This document shows, one piece after another, positions 34,986 to 45,311 of a DNA stretch of 64,000 bases. The translations under genes were made by a program, and so were the position numbers. The notes beneath the pieces were generated by a model. The model searched no databases. It had not been told where the DNA came from and saw nothing but the letters and a program-made list of their open reading frames with translations. The stretch's first letter is position 1; every line of letters begins with the position of its first letter. The stretch is from Apostichopus japonicus (lineage: Eukaryota; Echinodermata; Holothuroidea; Aspidochirotida; Stichopodidae): positions 4,614,001 through 4,678,000 of the forward strand of contig NC_092579.1 in the NCBI RefSeq assembly GCF_037975245.1, read 5' to 3'.

Positions 34986-35573
34986 CATAGGCGTAGGAGG
35001 CGGGGGGGCTGGGGGGGCTGCAGCCCCCCCAACCAAAATTTTTGGTGAAAATTCGGGCAATATGCTGAGAATTTTTCGGGCACCTACTGAAAGAAGAAAA
35101 ATTTGCGTTGTGTTTTTCAATTTTTTGTGTGAAAATTCGGATAATATGCTGGGAATTTTTCTGGCACCTTCTGAAAGAAGAAAAATTTGCAGTTTTTTTT
35201 TCGGCCACCTACTGAAAGAAGAGTAATTTGCAATGTGTTTTTCAATAGTTAAACTGATAATGTTATTATCGTTATTATTGTAACGACTTCCCCAATAATT
35301 AAAACCAATATGGAAGGGTAATAACACGGAAAATATAACCAAAATTTTTCGCGCGCTCCGCGCGCGTTCAACATATTAATGTGCATATCATATAGTATTC
35401 ATCGGTTAGTGGCATGTGATGTAATAACCGATGAATGCCTATATGATATGCACATTAACATGTTGAACGCTCGCGCGCGGAGCGCGCGAAAAATTTGGTT
35501 ATATTTTTCGGGCAAGTCGTTACAGCCCCCCCCCCCCCCCCCCCCAAAATCAAATTAGGCTCCTACGCCTATG
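34986..35573 (+). mobile_element. Element F, copy 1 (588 bp), CATAGGCGTA termini
   Basis: Ends cataggcgtaggagg and cctacgcctatg, with an exact 8-bp TSD ggagcagc at 34978-34985 and 35574-35581. The interior contains diverged direct repeats (aaaattcgg.caatatgctg, cacctactgaaagaag) and a long hairpin (35334-35503). Confidence 0.88.
35334..35503. repeat. Long imperfect hairpin inside element F1
   Basis: Arms of about 75-80 bp: tataaccaaa, tttttcgcgcgctccgcgcg, aatgtgcatatcatata and catcggtta read in mirror image on both sides of a short centre near 35415. Confidence 0.85.
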
Positions 35574-35581
35574 GGAGCAGC

Positions 35582-37413
35582 GTACGATCTTCTTTTTAAC
35601 TACTGAGTAAAGGGGTTTCCTTACAAGTGGCGAAACTTCAGGCTCTCATAGCGAAAAATCTGCACGGTCATGATACGGGAAAACGACGGTGCCATGAATG
35701 GCTAACTTGTCAGCTATCCAGTGATTGTGGTAGGGTTTAGCTAGTGAGAACTTCTGTCTCGACATAGAGACCACATTACTTTTAAGATTTGGTGTGTACG
35801 TCAATAGGGCTTTTAATAGGTGTATATGCTACCCATACGTTATAGCCAGTCATCTCTATGGGTCGATGAGTTAGTTTTGCAATTGTCATATATTTACTTT
35901 CGCTTGTAGACTACAAACATCTCTACTAATTTATCCGTTGTTAGTAATTGCTTCCACATTTGACATAATACGTGACGTAACTCCTATAAATAAAATCAAA
36001 ATAACCTTACAAATCCACCGACCTTTTTTTTAGTGAAACTGAACAGGCAATTGATTTGAAATTTATCTAGCACTCTGTATGTGTGTTAAGATTTCGTAAC
36101 CGGTCTGCCTTTGCTTTGTGTTTTGGTTCACGAACAAAAAGCCCTTGTGTATTTTACAGGTCGACACCTTTCTTGACATTAGGTGATCAAATAACACGAA
36201 TTCTTTGAATAATACATGACTTAAAATAGGAATGACCATTCTAAAGTGGTTTCTTGAGAAATGCCAAGTCATTGATGCCTTAACACTGTACAATTAGCCT
36301 ATATGTATTACTATTCTTTAGCTGTAGTGTCCATGCGATAGACATAACTTTTTTCGACAGGTTTCAAGGTAAGACTTATACATTTGATTTCTTCTTCTTT
36401 TTTGCCAGTATATTTCATACAAAGTGATTGTCTTGTCTTTTAATGACTGTTTCAATGTAAATGAGATATAATTGGGAACTTATTTGAAGAAGATGAACGT
36501 TGAAACAGCCCAGGCAGGTATTTGTTGGTTTAAAACCATTATGTGGTCTTATACTTACTCTCTATTAAAGTCAACTGTGAAAGAACTGTGAAAGATAGAA
36601 TTAAATACAACAACCGTTTTTTTCTCTCGATATAGTGTGAGATTTAAATGAGCAGGAAAAGCCAATAATTAGGTTATCACAGAAAGATTTTTTTTTGAGG
36701 TTGTTGAACCTGAGGAGAAACTTTCATTCAGTTTCTTCTGGATAGTAAAATTAAACGGTGAAATAAATGAATCAATCCGTAGAAGAATCACAACTCAGGA
36801 TGAGGGGAGGGGTGAGGTGGATGGGGGCGGGCGGTGTAAACTTAATACTAATTCGTATGTGAATTTAAAGATTTTTTTTTTTTTTTGAATCGGTGAAAAT
36901 GAAGGAAATGTCCATATCAAAGTGCTTGTGTATTGTGTGTGAAAACAATAGAAAAAAAACCTGTTCCATTTCCCTCGGCATGATATATTTTCTGTAACAA
37001 TGCGCCCATGTCGGATCCAGGATTTTATTTAACATGGGTTGTGGCCTTGAGGTTGTTGGGGCCGACTCACATTAAGAGTGGTCTGGTGCCCACCCCCCCC
37101 CAAACCACCCCAACCCCCTCCCCAGAAAAGTAATACTTTATTTTTCTTCTAGATTGTTCTGCATTCTGAAGCATATCTATAGGCTCTACATTACATTACT
37201 AGTTTTAAACTTTCGACTATTTTTTATTTCTTCAACTTTCAAATTTGTTCTATAATTTCGCGGCTATTTAATCTGTAGGTTACAACTCGTTCCACAAAGT
37301 TAGGACTTTATATATCAAGATTTCGACTTTGATCTCGAGCGATGTAGTTTCTTATATTAGAATATCAGCGATTTCACCTCAAAATTAGATTTGTTTCTCC
37401 TTTCCTATACCAG
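35582..37413. other. Intergenic stretch upstream of the first elongase
   Basis: No coding region, RNA gene or complete transposon was recognised. A degenerate ggatccagg fragment near 37013 recalls the ends of element M. Presumably the 5'UTR intron of the elongase if the candidate promoter at 34.2 kb is right. Confidence 0.4.
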
Positions 37414-37451
37414 ATCATTCAACCAGCCAATATTCTGAAGAAGGAAACAAA

Positions 37452-38267
37452 ATGGAGAACCTAACGTTCACTACCATATTTCAGCACGTACTTCTCGATG
37501 AGCAATACGACGATAACCTCAGAATGCAGTGGTCTCAAAAGTACGCTTGGCTCGCTGTTCCCATTGTCATGGCTTATATCTTTCTGATCTTTCAAGTCCA
37601 AGCGTGGATGCAAAAGAGGTCACCGCTACCCCTACGTGCTCTCCTAACTTTGTGGTCACTGAGCTTGGCGATTTTCAGCATACGTGGCAGTTACGTCATG
37701 ATCTCGTACTTGTGGAACGGTCTCAATCGGAACGGTTTCCAAGCAACGCTTTGCTCGGACACTTTCTACGACGGAATATATGGATTCTGGACCTGTGCGT
37801 TTGGTCTTAGTAAAGTATTTGAACTCTTGGACACCATGTTCATCGTTCTACGTAAAAAGGAGTTGCTTTTTCTGCACTGGCTTCATCACTCGTTGACTCT
37901 CCTCTTCGTTTCCTATTCTGGGAGATACAGGACCAACGTTCCCTCCAAATTTACCATGACGGCTAACTACGCAATCCATGCTTTGATGTATTCTTACTAC
38001 ACAGTCAAGGCTACAGGATTAGTCAAAATTCCAAAGCAAGTCAACATTTTCATTACTACAGTACAAATACTGCAAATGGTTGCCGGTTTTGGGATTTACG
38101 TCATTGCAATGCAATTGGCCAATGACGGTGTATCGTGCCCATTGGATACCGATATATTCTACTTCAACTCTGTGGTATACACTATTTACTTTATCCTGTT
38201 CTGTAATTTCTACTATAAGAAATATATCGCCAAGGCTGGTGTAGGTCAGGTTAAGAAGGTAGATTAA
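37452..38267 (+). CDS. elovl6-like: ELOVL6-type very-long-chain fatty-acid elongase, 271 aa
   Basis: Single open coding region. ELO-family condensing enzymes join malonyl-CoA to an acyl-CoA in the ER membrane. Diagnostic motifs: KVFELLDT (residues 121-128, the KxxExxDT motif), HWLHH (142-146, the catalytic HxxHH box), LMYSYY (178-183) and QILQM (205-209). The layout and the LTLWSLSLAIFS segment fit the ELOVL3/6 subgroup, which extends saturated C12-C16 substrates; the substrate here is inferred. Several hydrophobic segments fit a multi-pass ER protein, and the C-terminus KKVD fits a KKxx ER-retrieval signal. The HWLHH box has Leu where ELOVL6 proteins usually have Tyr. Length is normal for the family. 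A strong acceptor (tttcctataccag) 38 bp before the ATG suggests a 5'UTR intron. A tandem paralogue lies at 52353-53159. Confidence 0.95.
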   Translation: MENLTFTTIFQHVLLDEQYDDNLRMQWSQKYAWLAVPIVMAYIFLIFQVQAWMQKRSPLPLRALLTLWSLSLAIFSIRGSYVMISYLWNGLNRNGFQATLCSDTFYDGIYGFWTCAFGLSKVFELLDTMFIVLRKKELLFLHWLHHSLTLLFVSYSGRYRTNVPSKFTMTANYAIHALMYSYYTVKATGLVKIPKQVNIFITTVQILQMVAGFGIYVIAMQLANDGVSCPLDTDIFYFNSVVYTIYFILFCNFYYKKYIAKAGVGQVKKVD

Positions 38268-38699
38268 AAGCTTTAGCAAAGCTGTAGCTCGGTGCGGTGA
38301 CACCAGTTCTTATTTATAAACCGATAACCGATAACCGAAAACGGTCTCTCGTTTTTATTTGTTTGAAGATTATGACTGATTGTGTTTCTTTTTTAAAGCT
38401 ACAAAATATTATTTTCAACGAACTAAGAATAGAAGGGTTAGGAACAGCATTTTTTGCAGATATTAACAACATTAATTTTGCAGTGCAGTGCAAAGATACC
38501 TTCGGTACCCTTTTCACTGAGCGAGATATTGTTCATAGAACTGAAACATTGGGCAACATCGCATTAGGCACGACTAAATTTCATAGCTAACTGCACGGTT
38601 TCCACGTATAGGACTTTGTCACGTTGTCATTAGACTGTACATTTTAATTGGTGACTGTAGCAACGGCGCGCCAAAAGATTTGTATTCACTCTTTATATG

Positions 38700-38701
38700 T
38701 T

Positions 38702-38747
<46 letters not shown>

Positions 38748-39053
38748 AATGAAAATCGTAATGAGTTGGAAAATCAAGAACAGTGAAAAAACTTTCAGCC
38801 TCCACCGGGATTCGAACCACGGGCCTCCCGCTCTGTACGCGGACACCCTAACCACTAGGCTATGGACGCTGATTGTATGTCCAGGGGTTCGAAACCGGTA
38901 AGGAAGATCGTAATTCCACTGTAGGCGTTTGTCACCTATATCGAACAATACTAGTTCTGTTTTTGGTGACATATTTTGCCCTACTCTAGAGATCAAACAT
39001 GATGCTATCCAACTCGAAAATCATTTATATTTATATATATATATATATACATA

Positions 39054-39100
<47 letters not shown>

Positions 39101-39145
39101 TTATTTATTTATATTTATATATATAAATATAAATATATATATGTT
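38700..39145. repeat. TA microsatellites flanking an inverted tRNA-like sequence (copy 2)
   Basis: TA-rich tracts at 38704-38747 and 39028-39140 enclose a minus-strand copy of the tRNA-like unit (B-box complement ggattcgaacc at 38808, A-box complement ccactaggcta at 38852). Conserved flanks atgagttggaaaatcaagaa and gttcgaaaccggtaagga are shared with copy 1 at 34.5 kb in inverted orientation. Confidence 0.7.
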
Positions 39146-39251
39146 TAAAGACTTGACGTGTAATTTATGTTATAATATATTTTGTGACGATAGTTTTTTT
39201 AAAACACATATGATGTGTATACACACATTGGATGTGGATCTTTACCAAAAA

Positions 39252-39257
39252 AATAAA
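39252..39257 (+). other. Candidate polyadenylation signal of the first elongase
   Basis: AATAAA about 1 kb beyond the stop. The intervening UTR would include a tRNA-like repeat and TA microsatellites, so a nearer unrecognised signal is possible. Confidence 0.25.
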
Positions 39258-39586
39258 CCTTTTGTTTTATTTGCTTTATAATTATTAAATATGTCTGGTC
39301 TGTCTGTATGTGCTGCAATAACTTCACAACGCACCTGAGTAATAAATTATGTTTTACCCTTTATCAGAGTCGTCGAGAACTAGTTCGGGTCGTTGGGACA
39401 ATAAAGCCACAGGGTCTGCCTTTTTATTCCCTTCATTTTTCATTGAAGTATATTATATAAGGGAGAAATCATTATTCTTTATATCCAATATTTTTCCTGG
39501 GGCAAACCTTATTTTATTTCTGCATTCCTCTGTTATTGACCCCGACCCCAGGCCTGTTTCCCCTTACCACTTTCGTCAGACTTTCT

Positions 39587-41700
39587 AATTATACCTGCAC
39601 AACTCTGATATGTCTGGGGTAGGGAGAGTTAGGGTGATTAGGAGAGGGCAGGGGTGAGTTATCGGTGTTATAAAGCGAATCCAGATCACAGGCCGGATTA
39701 AGACTTGGACTCGGGGTGCCTAGACTAGGATTTGCACAGACATGGCAATACCTCGGACTCGAGTAAGATGGACTCAGAACGGTGGATCTACTTGACTGGA
39801 CTACAAATGTGTAGTTTGGTAATACTTAAAGCAGCTTTCCAGAAGATTTTGATCACTTTCTTGATGTTATATTCGATACTAAAATCCTCAATAACGACGA
39901 TTGTGGTTTAGTTTGAAACTGATCAAGTAAAATGAGAGAAGTAAATGTTTCTTTTTATTTCTCACATTTTTGTACCATGGGATTGAATTTAAAAAAAAAA
40001 GATCAAAATTTAAAACTTTCCAACAATGAATTACTAATTATCGTAACTAATGTGAAAAAAAAGTTTATGAACTATTTATAGGACTAATTTTATAGGACTG
40101 TATCCTATTTTATCTTATTTATAGGAATACATATATGTAAACCCCATCTTTTTCAATATAGCTATGAATGGTATAAGTGTATATAAAGTTTAAGTGTATT
40201 CGTGATGGGCAATTATAGACATATGATGGGTGAAATTACAGATAATAAATGCAAAATTCTAGTAATTCACCTGTTGTCACCTGTTTGTCTGTTATCTTTG
40301 ATTTAGTGGCATCATACTTTTATTCCTAGTTATTTAAATGAAAGAGCCAATACGGATATTGTCAAAAGTTTTAAAGCTTGAAGATATATCTACTTGAAGT
40401 CACAGTGAGAATCCCTGACTCTCCATGTTTGTCTCCCCGCCCCCACCCCACCCCGCCCCACCCCACAAAATCCCTTCCCCGGTCCCAATATTCCCTTTTT
40501 CATGTAATGTCAAACCACCATTTGATAACTTTTAGATTTACCTCTGATACTCCGCACGTCATCCTGCGATACTGAATTTAAATAGTCGATCGATCATCCT
40601 ATCGTGTTATAGAATAGGTAAACCCTTTAGACCTATGTGTCACGACTGCAACAGGCAGGTGCTGATGTAACTTGTTATCGTTTGCATGCTTTGGTATAAC
40701 AACTATATTTGGTCGATCTTATTTGATAATGACAGACTTTTTGGTAAATCCGTAAAAGAAATTACTTAAACTTATAAGTAGTGCGATAGAATGTGTATGG
40801 AGTTTGTTTTATCACGGAATGCGTCTATAACAAAATCTATATGAGGATGAATGGTCTGTTATGTACCGCCTATACAGAGAAGGCATGAACTCAGTGTGCG
40901 ATTCTAGTGACATAAGGGACAGGAAAACGTCAGTAAGAGTTGAGAACAAGTGGCGGAGGGTTATCACGAACTGCAAGATTTCAAGAGTTGTGTCTAAAGT
41001 CAGACGGTTCTATATAACAACGACTAATGTATATTTGGTTTTTCATTGTGAGGTAAGTCGACTATAGGCCTATACACTTGAATGAACAATGTGTAGGAAT
41101 GACGTGTGTCACTTGGGAGGGAATTGTACGCTGTGTACTTTCAGCGCATGAACTGGTAGTAACGATAGTGATGAAAAATGGCGGGAAACCTTGGCGGTCA
41201 GGATAGATAAAGCTTCCAAGTAATGTAGCCGTTTCCTGCGGCATAAATAAGTGAGCACAAAAGTGTTTGGCTGTTAAAGGGCACCATTAAGTCAGGTCAT
41301 GTGAGTCATGTCCCTTGTTGAAATACAACTTATCAGAGATTTATATCCAGAGTCATATTTTCCAGAAAAGTATTTTAGAAGTTTCTAGCCATTTTTCGAC
41401 TGCTTAACTCGGAAGTATAACACTGATGGATTTTAAAGTAACTGAATGTTTTCAATTGAAATATTTGTGCTGTCCTGGAGAACCTTTCTTTAGCCTTCAG
41501 ATGATCCAAGATCAAGAAGGATTCAGAGAGAGCTTTTATTGTATGATATCAGCGGGCTTATTCGTTTCTCGTGATGACATCCAATCCAAAGCCAACTGGG
41601 CGGGGCATATATGGATGATACCATTTTATGCTAGGGTTAAAGATACTACAATATTAACTCTTATCACACGCCAATAAAATGCAGCACAATATATTTCCAC
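39587..41700 (+). repeat. Segmental duplication, left copy
   Basis: Diverged but collinear with 45312-47580 (about 5.5-6 kb downstream). Shared landmarks: cagatcacaggccggatt, gtgtagtttggtaatactta, aatggtctgttatgtaccgc, tgtacgctgtgtactttcag and ggaagtataacactgatgg. No conserved long reading frame. Both copies contain a donor-like junction, attgtgag/gtaagtcg (41052 here). Confidence 0.85.
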
Positions 41701-41794
41701 CTAAACTTAAATGAAGTGACAGTTCCCATCAACCTCCAAAGGGTGTCGTTCTGTCCTTACCTTGATTTTTTCTTTCTTCTTAGTATCACGTTTT

Positions 41795-41908
41795 CATTAC
41801 TGTCTGCATTTTGTAGCGACACGAACAAGATGTCACTTGCAAGCAACAGAAAGTTAACTTTTTCAGATGGCCGCACGCGATATGGGGCGAGTCTTCAATG
41901 CCTTTAAG
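41795..41908 (+). repeat. Short dispersed repeat shared with 23368-23475
   Basis: Shares ctgtctgcattttgtagcga, cacttgcaagcaac and tttttcaga with a segment inside the P-like element. The nature of the repeat is unknown. Confidence 0.6.
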
Positions 41909-42195
41909 AATAACATTCATGTTTGCATTAGAGAGTGTACCACTATTACGATCACGCACCATATACCGGGTCAATGAAGTATCAGTCTGAGAGTTCACGA
42001 GTGGAATCAACTATACGCACAACATGGAGGCGATTACGGCTGCCGTAGAGGAAGTATATTGATACTCTTTAAGAAAAGTCACCCAGGAAAGAACCTCGGC
42101 ACGAAAACCAAAATACCGAACGACTGATCCACTCTCAATCACATTCCCCTTGCATCGAGACTGTGACCGTGTGATCATCGTCGGGTGTGAATCAC

Positions 42196-42579
42196 CATAG
42201 GCGTATTAGGCGGGGCTGGGGGGGGGGGGTGGCTGCAGCCAAAATTTTGATGGTGAAAATTCGGGCAATATGCTGAGAAATTTTCGGGCACCTACTGAAA
42301 GAAAAATAATTGGCAATGTGTTTTTGAATGGTTACACTGATATTATTATTACCGTAATTATTGTACGGACTTCCCCAATAATTCTAGCGAATATGGAAAA
42401 GTAATAACACGTAAAATAATTTTATGTTATTGGCATGTGATGTAATAACCGATGAATGCCTATATGATATGCACATTAACATATTGAACGCGCGCGAGAA
42501 AATTTGGTTATATTTTTCGGGCAAGTCGTTACAGCCCCCCCCCCCCCACACCAAATCAATGTAGGCTCCTACGCCTATG
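42196..42579 (+). mobile_element. Element F, copy 2 (384 bp, internally shortened)
   Basis: Ends cataggcgta and cctacgcctatg, flanked by tgaatcac (42188-42195) and tgcatcac (42580-42587), an 8-bp TSD with one mismatch. Most of one hairpin arm present in copy 1 is missing. Confidence 0.82.
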
Positions 42580-42612
42580 TGCATCACCATTCCCCTCAAA
42601 AAGGAGCATATG

Positions 42613-42648
42613 TCACACATGATCTTAGCCAAAAGGCCGAGAAGCGGA
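42613..42648 (-). ncRNA. U2 snRNA 5'-end fragment (pseudogene-like)
   Basis: The minus strand reads cgcttctcggccttttggct followed by aagatca, matching the conserved first ~30 nt of U2 snRNA. It then diverges, and neither the branch-point-recognition region nor the Sm site follows in recognisable form. It is a fragment, not a functional U2 gene. Confidence 0.7.
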
Positions 42649-43498
42649 AGTATCGAAAGAGATAGAACTAAGCATGATGTTATTACTATAAAAGTCTATC
42701 AACATCCGAATGAATTAGATATTTTTTGTCAGAACTTTAGTAGGAAACTGCACAAATGATATTCAAGGTCGCTATAATGATTGGCTGATCGTTATTTCAA
42801 TGGAAGTATCGAAGCATTTATGGAGTAGCTGTCAAAAGCTGAACTTGAAGTCAGAAGAACAGAATGAAAGTTCAATGCCATTTTCCGTTGATTTTTTATG
42901 AATTTATTGTGTTTTTTTTTAAAGACAATCACAACATACAACACTGTTTTGATAACAAATCCTATTCAAATGTATAGTAACAAACGCTGGGTATTCGTGC
43001 TTCAGTGGTTTGTATCCAAGTAGGTGCAACGGAGATCTGATAATAAGTTATTGTTAATCAAATTGGAAAGGTTTGGGAAAGTTGTTTATCAGCCAAAAAC
43101 GGGTTGAAACTTCGTCTGGCGAGAAAAGGTGCATGAACATAATAGTTAGCACAGTAACAGTGATAGAAATTCAAAAACTATCGAATATAGACAATTTGTA
43201 TGTCACATGCATGATGATAAATTTGTCCTGATCACGTCATCATAATTTCATAAAAACAAGAGTTTGGTTCAGTAGTGATATGAAAAGAAAATAGACATGT
43301 TTCAGAACACGTCTACAAGGAATATTTGACTATTTATGTAATATCTCAAGATTGTGCCATGCTCCAATGACTTCCCAGACAGTAGTATCTCCCAACTATG
43401 ACAAACGATATGTCTTGGGGTAGCATACGCCAATTTGAAATGTCCCATTGACTTGCACATTAAATCACAAAAGTATTGTGGTCTCTTACAGGGGCGTC

Positions 43499-43846
43499 GG
43501 AAGCTACTTGGGATTGGTACGGCAGATCCGAGTGTGGCCATCTACCATAATTATCGGGGGTACGTGTGGTAGGTCAAACTCAATACGCGCCACCATGGTT
43601 GGCGCGTATAGCGTAATGGAGAAAATTTTGAAAAAATGCCTTCCAGATTGCAGGAAATGGCACTTCCCGAGCTTGAAAACAAGACCCCTGCCATGCCAGA
43701 GTAGTCACATTTAGCAATACTTGCTTGTTTCATTTTGGTTCTTTACTTTTTGCTATTTTTTTTCTTAGTCCTACTTCTTTTTTTTTTGCGCCGTGAATAT
43801 TGGTCCGCCGTTCGCCGGACCTGCCGTACCGGCTCCGACGCCCCTG
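43499..43846 (+). mobile_element. Element L (348 bp), CAGGGGCGTCGGA termini
   Basis: Ends caggggcgtcggaagc and ggctccgacgcccctg are inverted repeats. The flanking direct repeat is only 5 bp (tctta, 43494-43498 and 43847-43851). The interior holds a diverged copy of the shared hairpin module (43580-43680: cgcgccaccatggttggcgc, then aggaaatggcacttcccgag). Confidence 0.7.
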
Positions 43847-44412
43847 TCTTAGATAGACGTTCTCACTAGCTAGACGCTACCCATCACTAGTTAGCTGACA
43901 AGTTGGCCTTTCATGGCACCATCAAAATTTCTGTATCATGGCGATGCAGATATTTTCCTATGAGAGCCTGAATTTTTCGTCACCTGTTAACAAACCTCTT
44001 TACTCAGTAGTAACAATTTTTCGTTCACTACCACTGGGATGACTAAAGACAGTGGTGTATAATTGCCTCAATTTACCCAATTTTTGCACCATGAAACTTT
44101 AAGCTTCAACGTCTAGTCATGTAGGTATCGTTCATATGGCCAGTGATGCCAATATTTTAGCGCGCACTCGCACTACAATAATGAGGTAACAGAGCAGATT
44201 TCTCAGTTTAGGTATGAAATAGTATTTGTGACGAACGAAGTATGATTTGTCTTAGATTTGTCGGTGCTATATATAAATAGATAATAAACTTTGACAAGCA
44301 GCGTTTTGTGTATTGTCACCGTTTCCCACTTTTTTTGACATGTCCATCGAGTTTTTAAATGTATTCATGACAAAACAGCAAACTAAGATATTAACCAAGT
44401 TTTGCCCATGTT

Positions 44413-44450
44413 AAGAGCGATGGATGGGATGGATGGATGGATGAATGGAC
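44413..44450 (+). repeat. (GGAT)n-like short tandem repeat
   Basis: Repeated ggatggatgg units. No gene nearby. Confidence 0.8.
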
Positions 44451-44699
44451 GGCGATCATCAAGCAACTGAATCTTGCAAGGACGACTATTTGCTTTGGGG
44501 TCGGTCAGGTGGTATCTTTGAACGGTTGCCATGACAACATTTGAACACAAATTCGCTACGCTTGTTGATTGAGCTGAAGCTTAAATTGTTGGCTCTACTT
44601 CTTAATATGGAGAACCTTCTATCATACAGAGCCTACACTGGTCGGAGCTGCGCTTATGTGTATGCATGTATGGTTGCGTGTGCGTGTGTGTGTGTATGT

Positions 44700-44756
44700 A
44701 TGTATCTGTTTATATGTATGTATGTATATATATATGTTTGTATATATATATATATG

Positions 44757-44817
<61 letters not shown>
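44700..44817 (+). repeat. TA/TATG microsatellite
   Basis: A tgtatgta-rich part grades into pure (TA)n. It is followed by gtcataccacttgctac, which recurs after the next TA array at 45233. Open frames here (IYIYIY) are repeat artefacts. Confidence 0.9.
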
Positions 44818-44820
<3 letters not shown>

Positions 44821-45008
44821 CATACCACTTGCTACACATTCATTTCTTATTTACGGCTTGGCTTGCCTAAAGAGTGGTTATTCTGTGTAAAATTGTCAGA
44901 TTCAAAGCGCCAGTGGTGCACTGTGTACAATCATAACACTTGGGTAATACGCCCTTAATGACAGTTATTCAAAGCCAATTTATAGGTTTTAACAACACCA
45001 TTAGAATC

Positions 45009-45069
45009 ACTGTGGTCGAGCGGTACGGACTTCGGTTGGTGACACGGAGATCCGGGGTTCGATTCCTAC
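45009..45069 (+). mobile_element. tRNA-like pol III promoter region (SINE head)
   Basis: An A box, tggtcgagcgg, from 45013 and a B box, ggttcgattcc, from 45056 with tRNA-like spacing. The hammerhead ribozyme follows immediately and a (TA)n array starts 37 bp after that. Unlikely to be a functional tRNA because no acceptor-stem complement was seen. Confidence 0.65.
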
Positions 45070-45111
45070 CTTCGCCTGATGAGTCCCAAAAGGACGAAAC
45101 CGGTCGTGAAG
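45070..45111 (+). ncRNA. Hammerhead ribozyme (type I, very short stem III)
   Basis: All core elements are present. CTGATGA (45076-45082), stem II GTCC/GGAC with a CAAAA loop (45083-45095), GAAA (45096-45099), a minimal stem III formed by ACC/GGT, and cleavage triplet GTC ending at 45105. Stem I is formed by CTTCGC (45070-45075) with GTGAAG (45106-45111), including one G-U pair. Hammerheads of this short-stem-III kind are known in Penelope-like retroelements and some SINEs or satellites, where they usually act as dimers. Activity is inferred from the motif. Confidence 0.85.
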
Positions 45112-45144
45112 TGGAATTTTCTGGTGTGTTATGCTTTATTGATT

Positions 45145-45147
<3 letters not shown>

Positions 45148-45222
<75 letters not shown>

Positions 45223-45276
45223 TACATATCTGTCATACCACTTGCTACAATTCTTATATATATATATATATATATA
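45148..45276 (+). repeat. TA microsatellites
   Basis: (TA)n at 45149-45222 and 45257-45276, separated by tgtcataccacttgctac, which also follows the TA array at 44817. Confidence 0.9.
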
Positions 45277-45311
45277 GTATGTATGTGTGTATATATATAT
45301 CGTCAGATCTA

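Noticed and set aside
38868-38908. Second hammerhead-like string (ctgattg ... gttcgaaaccggt)
   Set aside because: The CTGATGA core is mutated and no stem II or cleavage triplet can be placed; probably coincidental.
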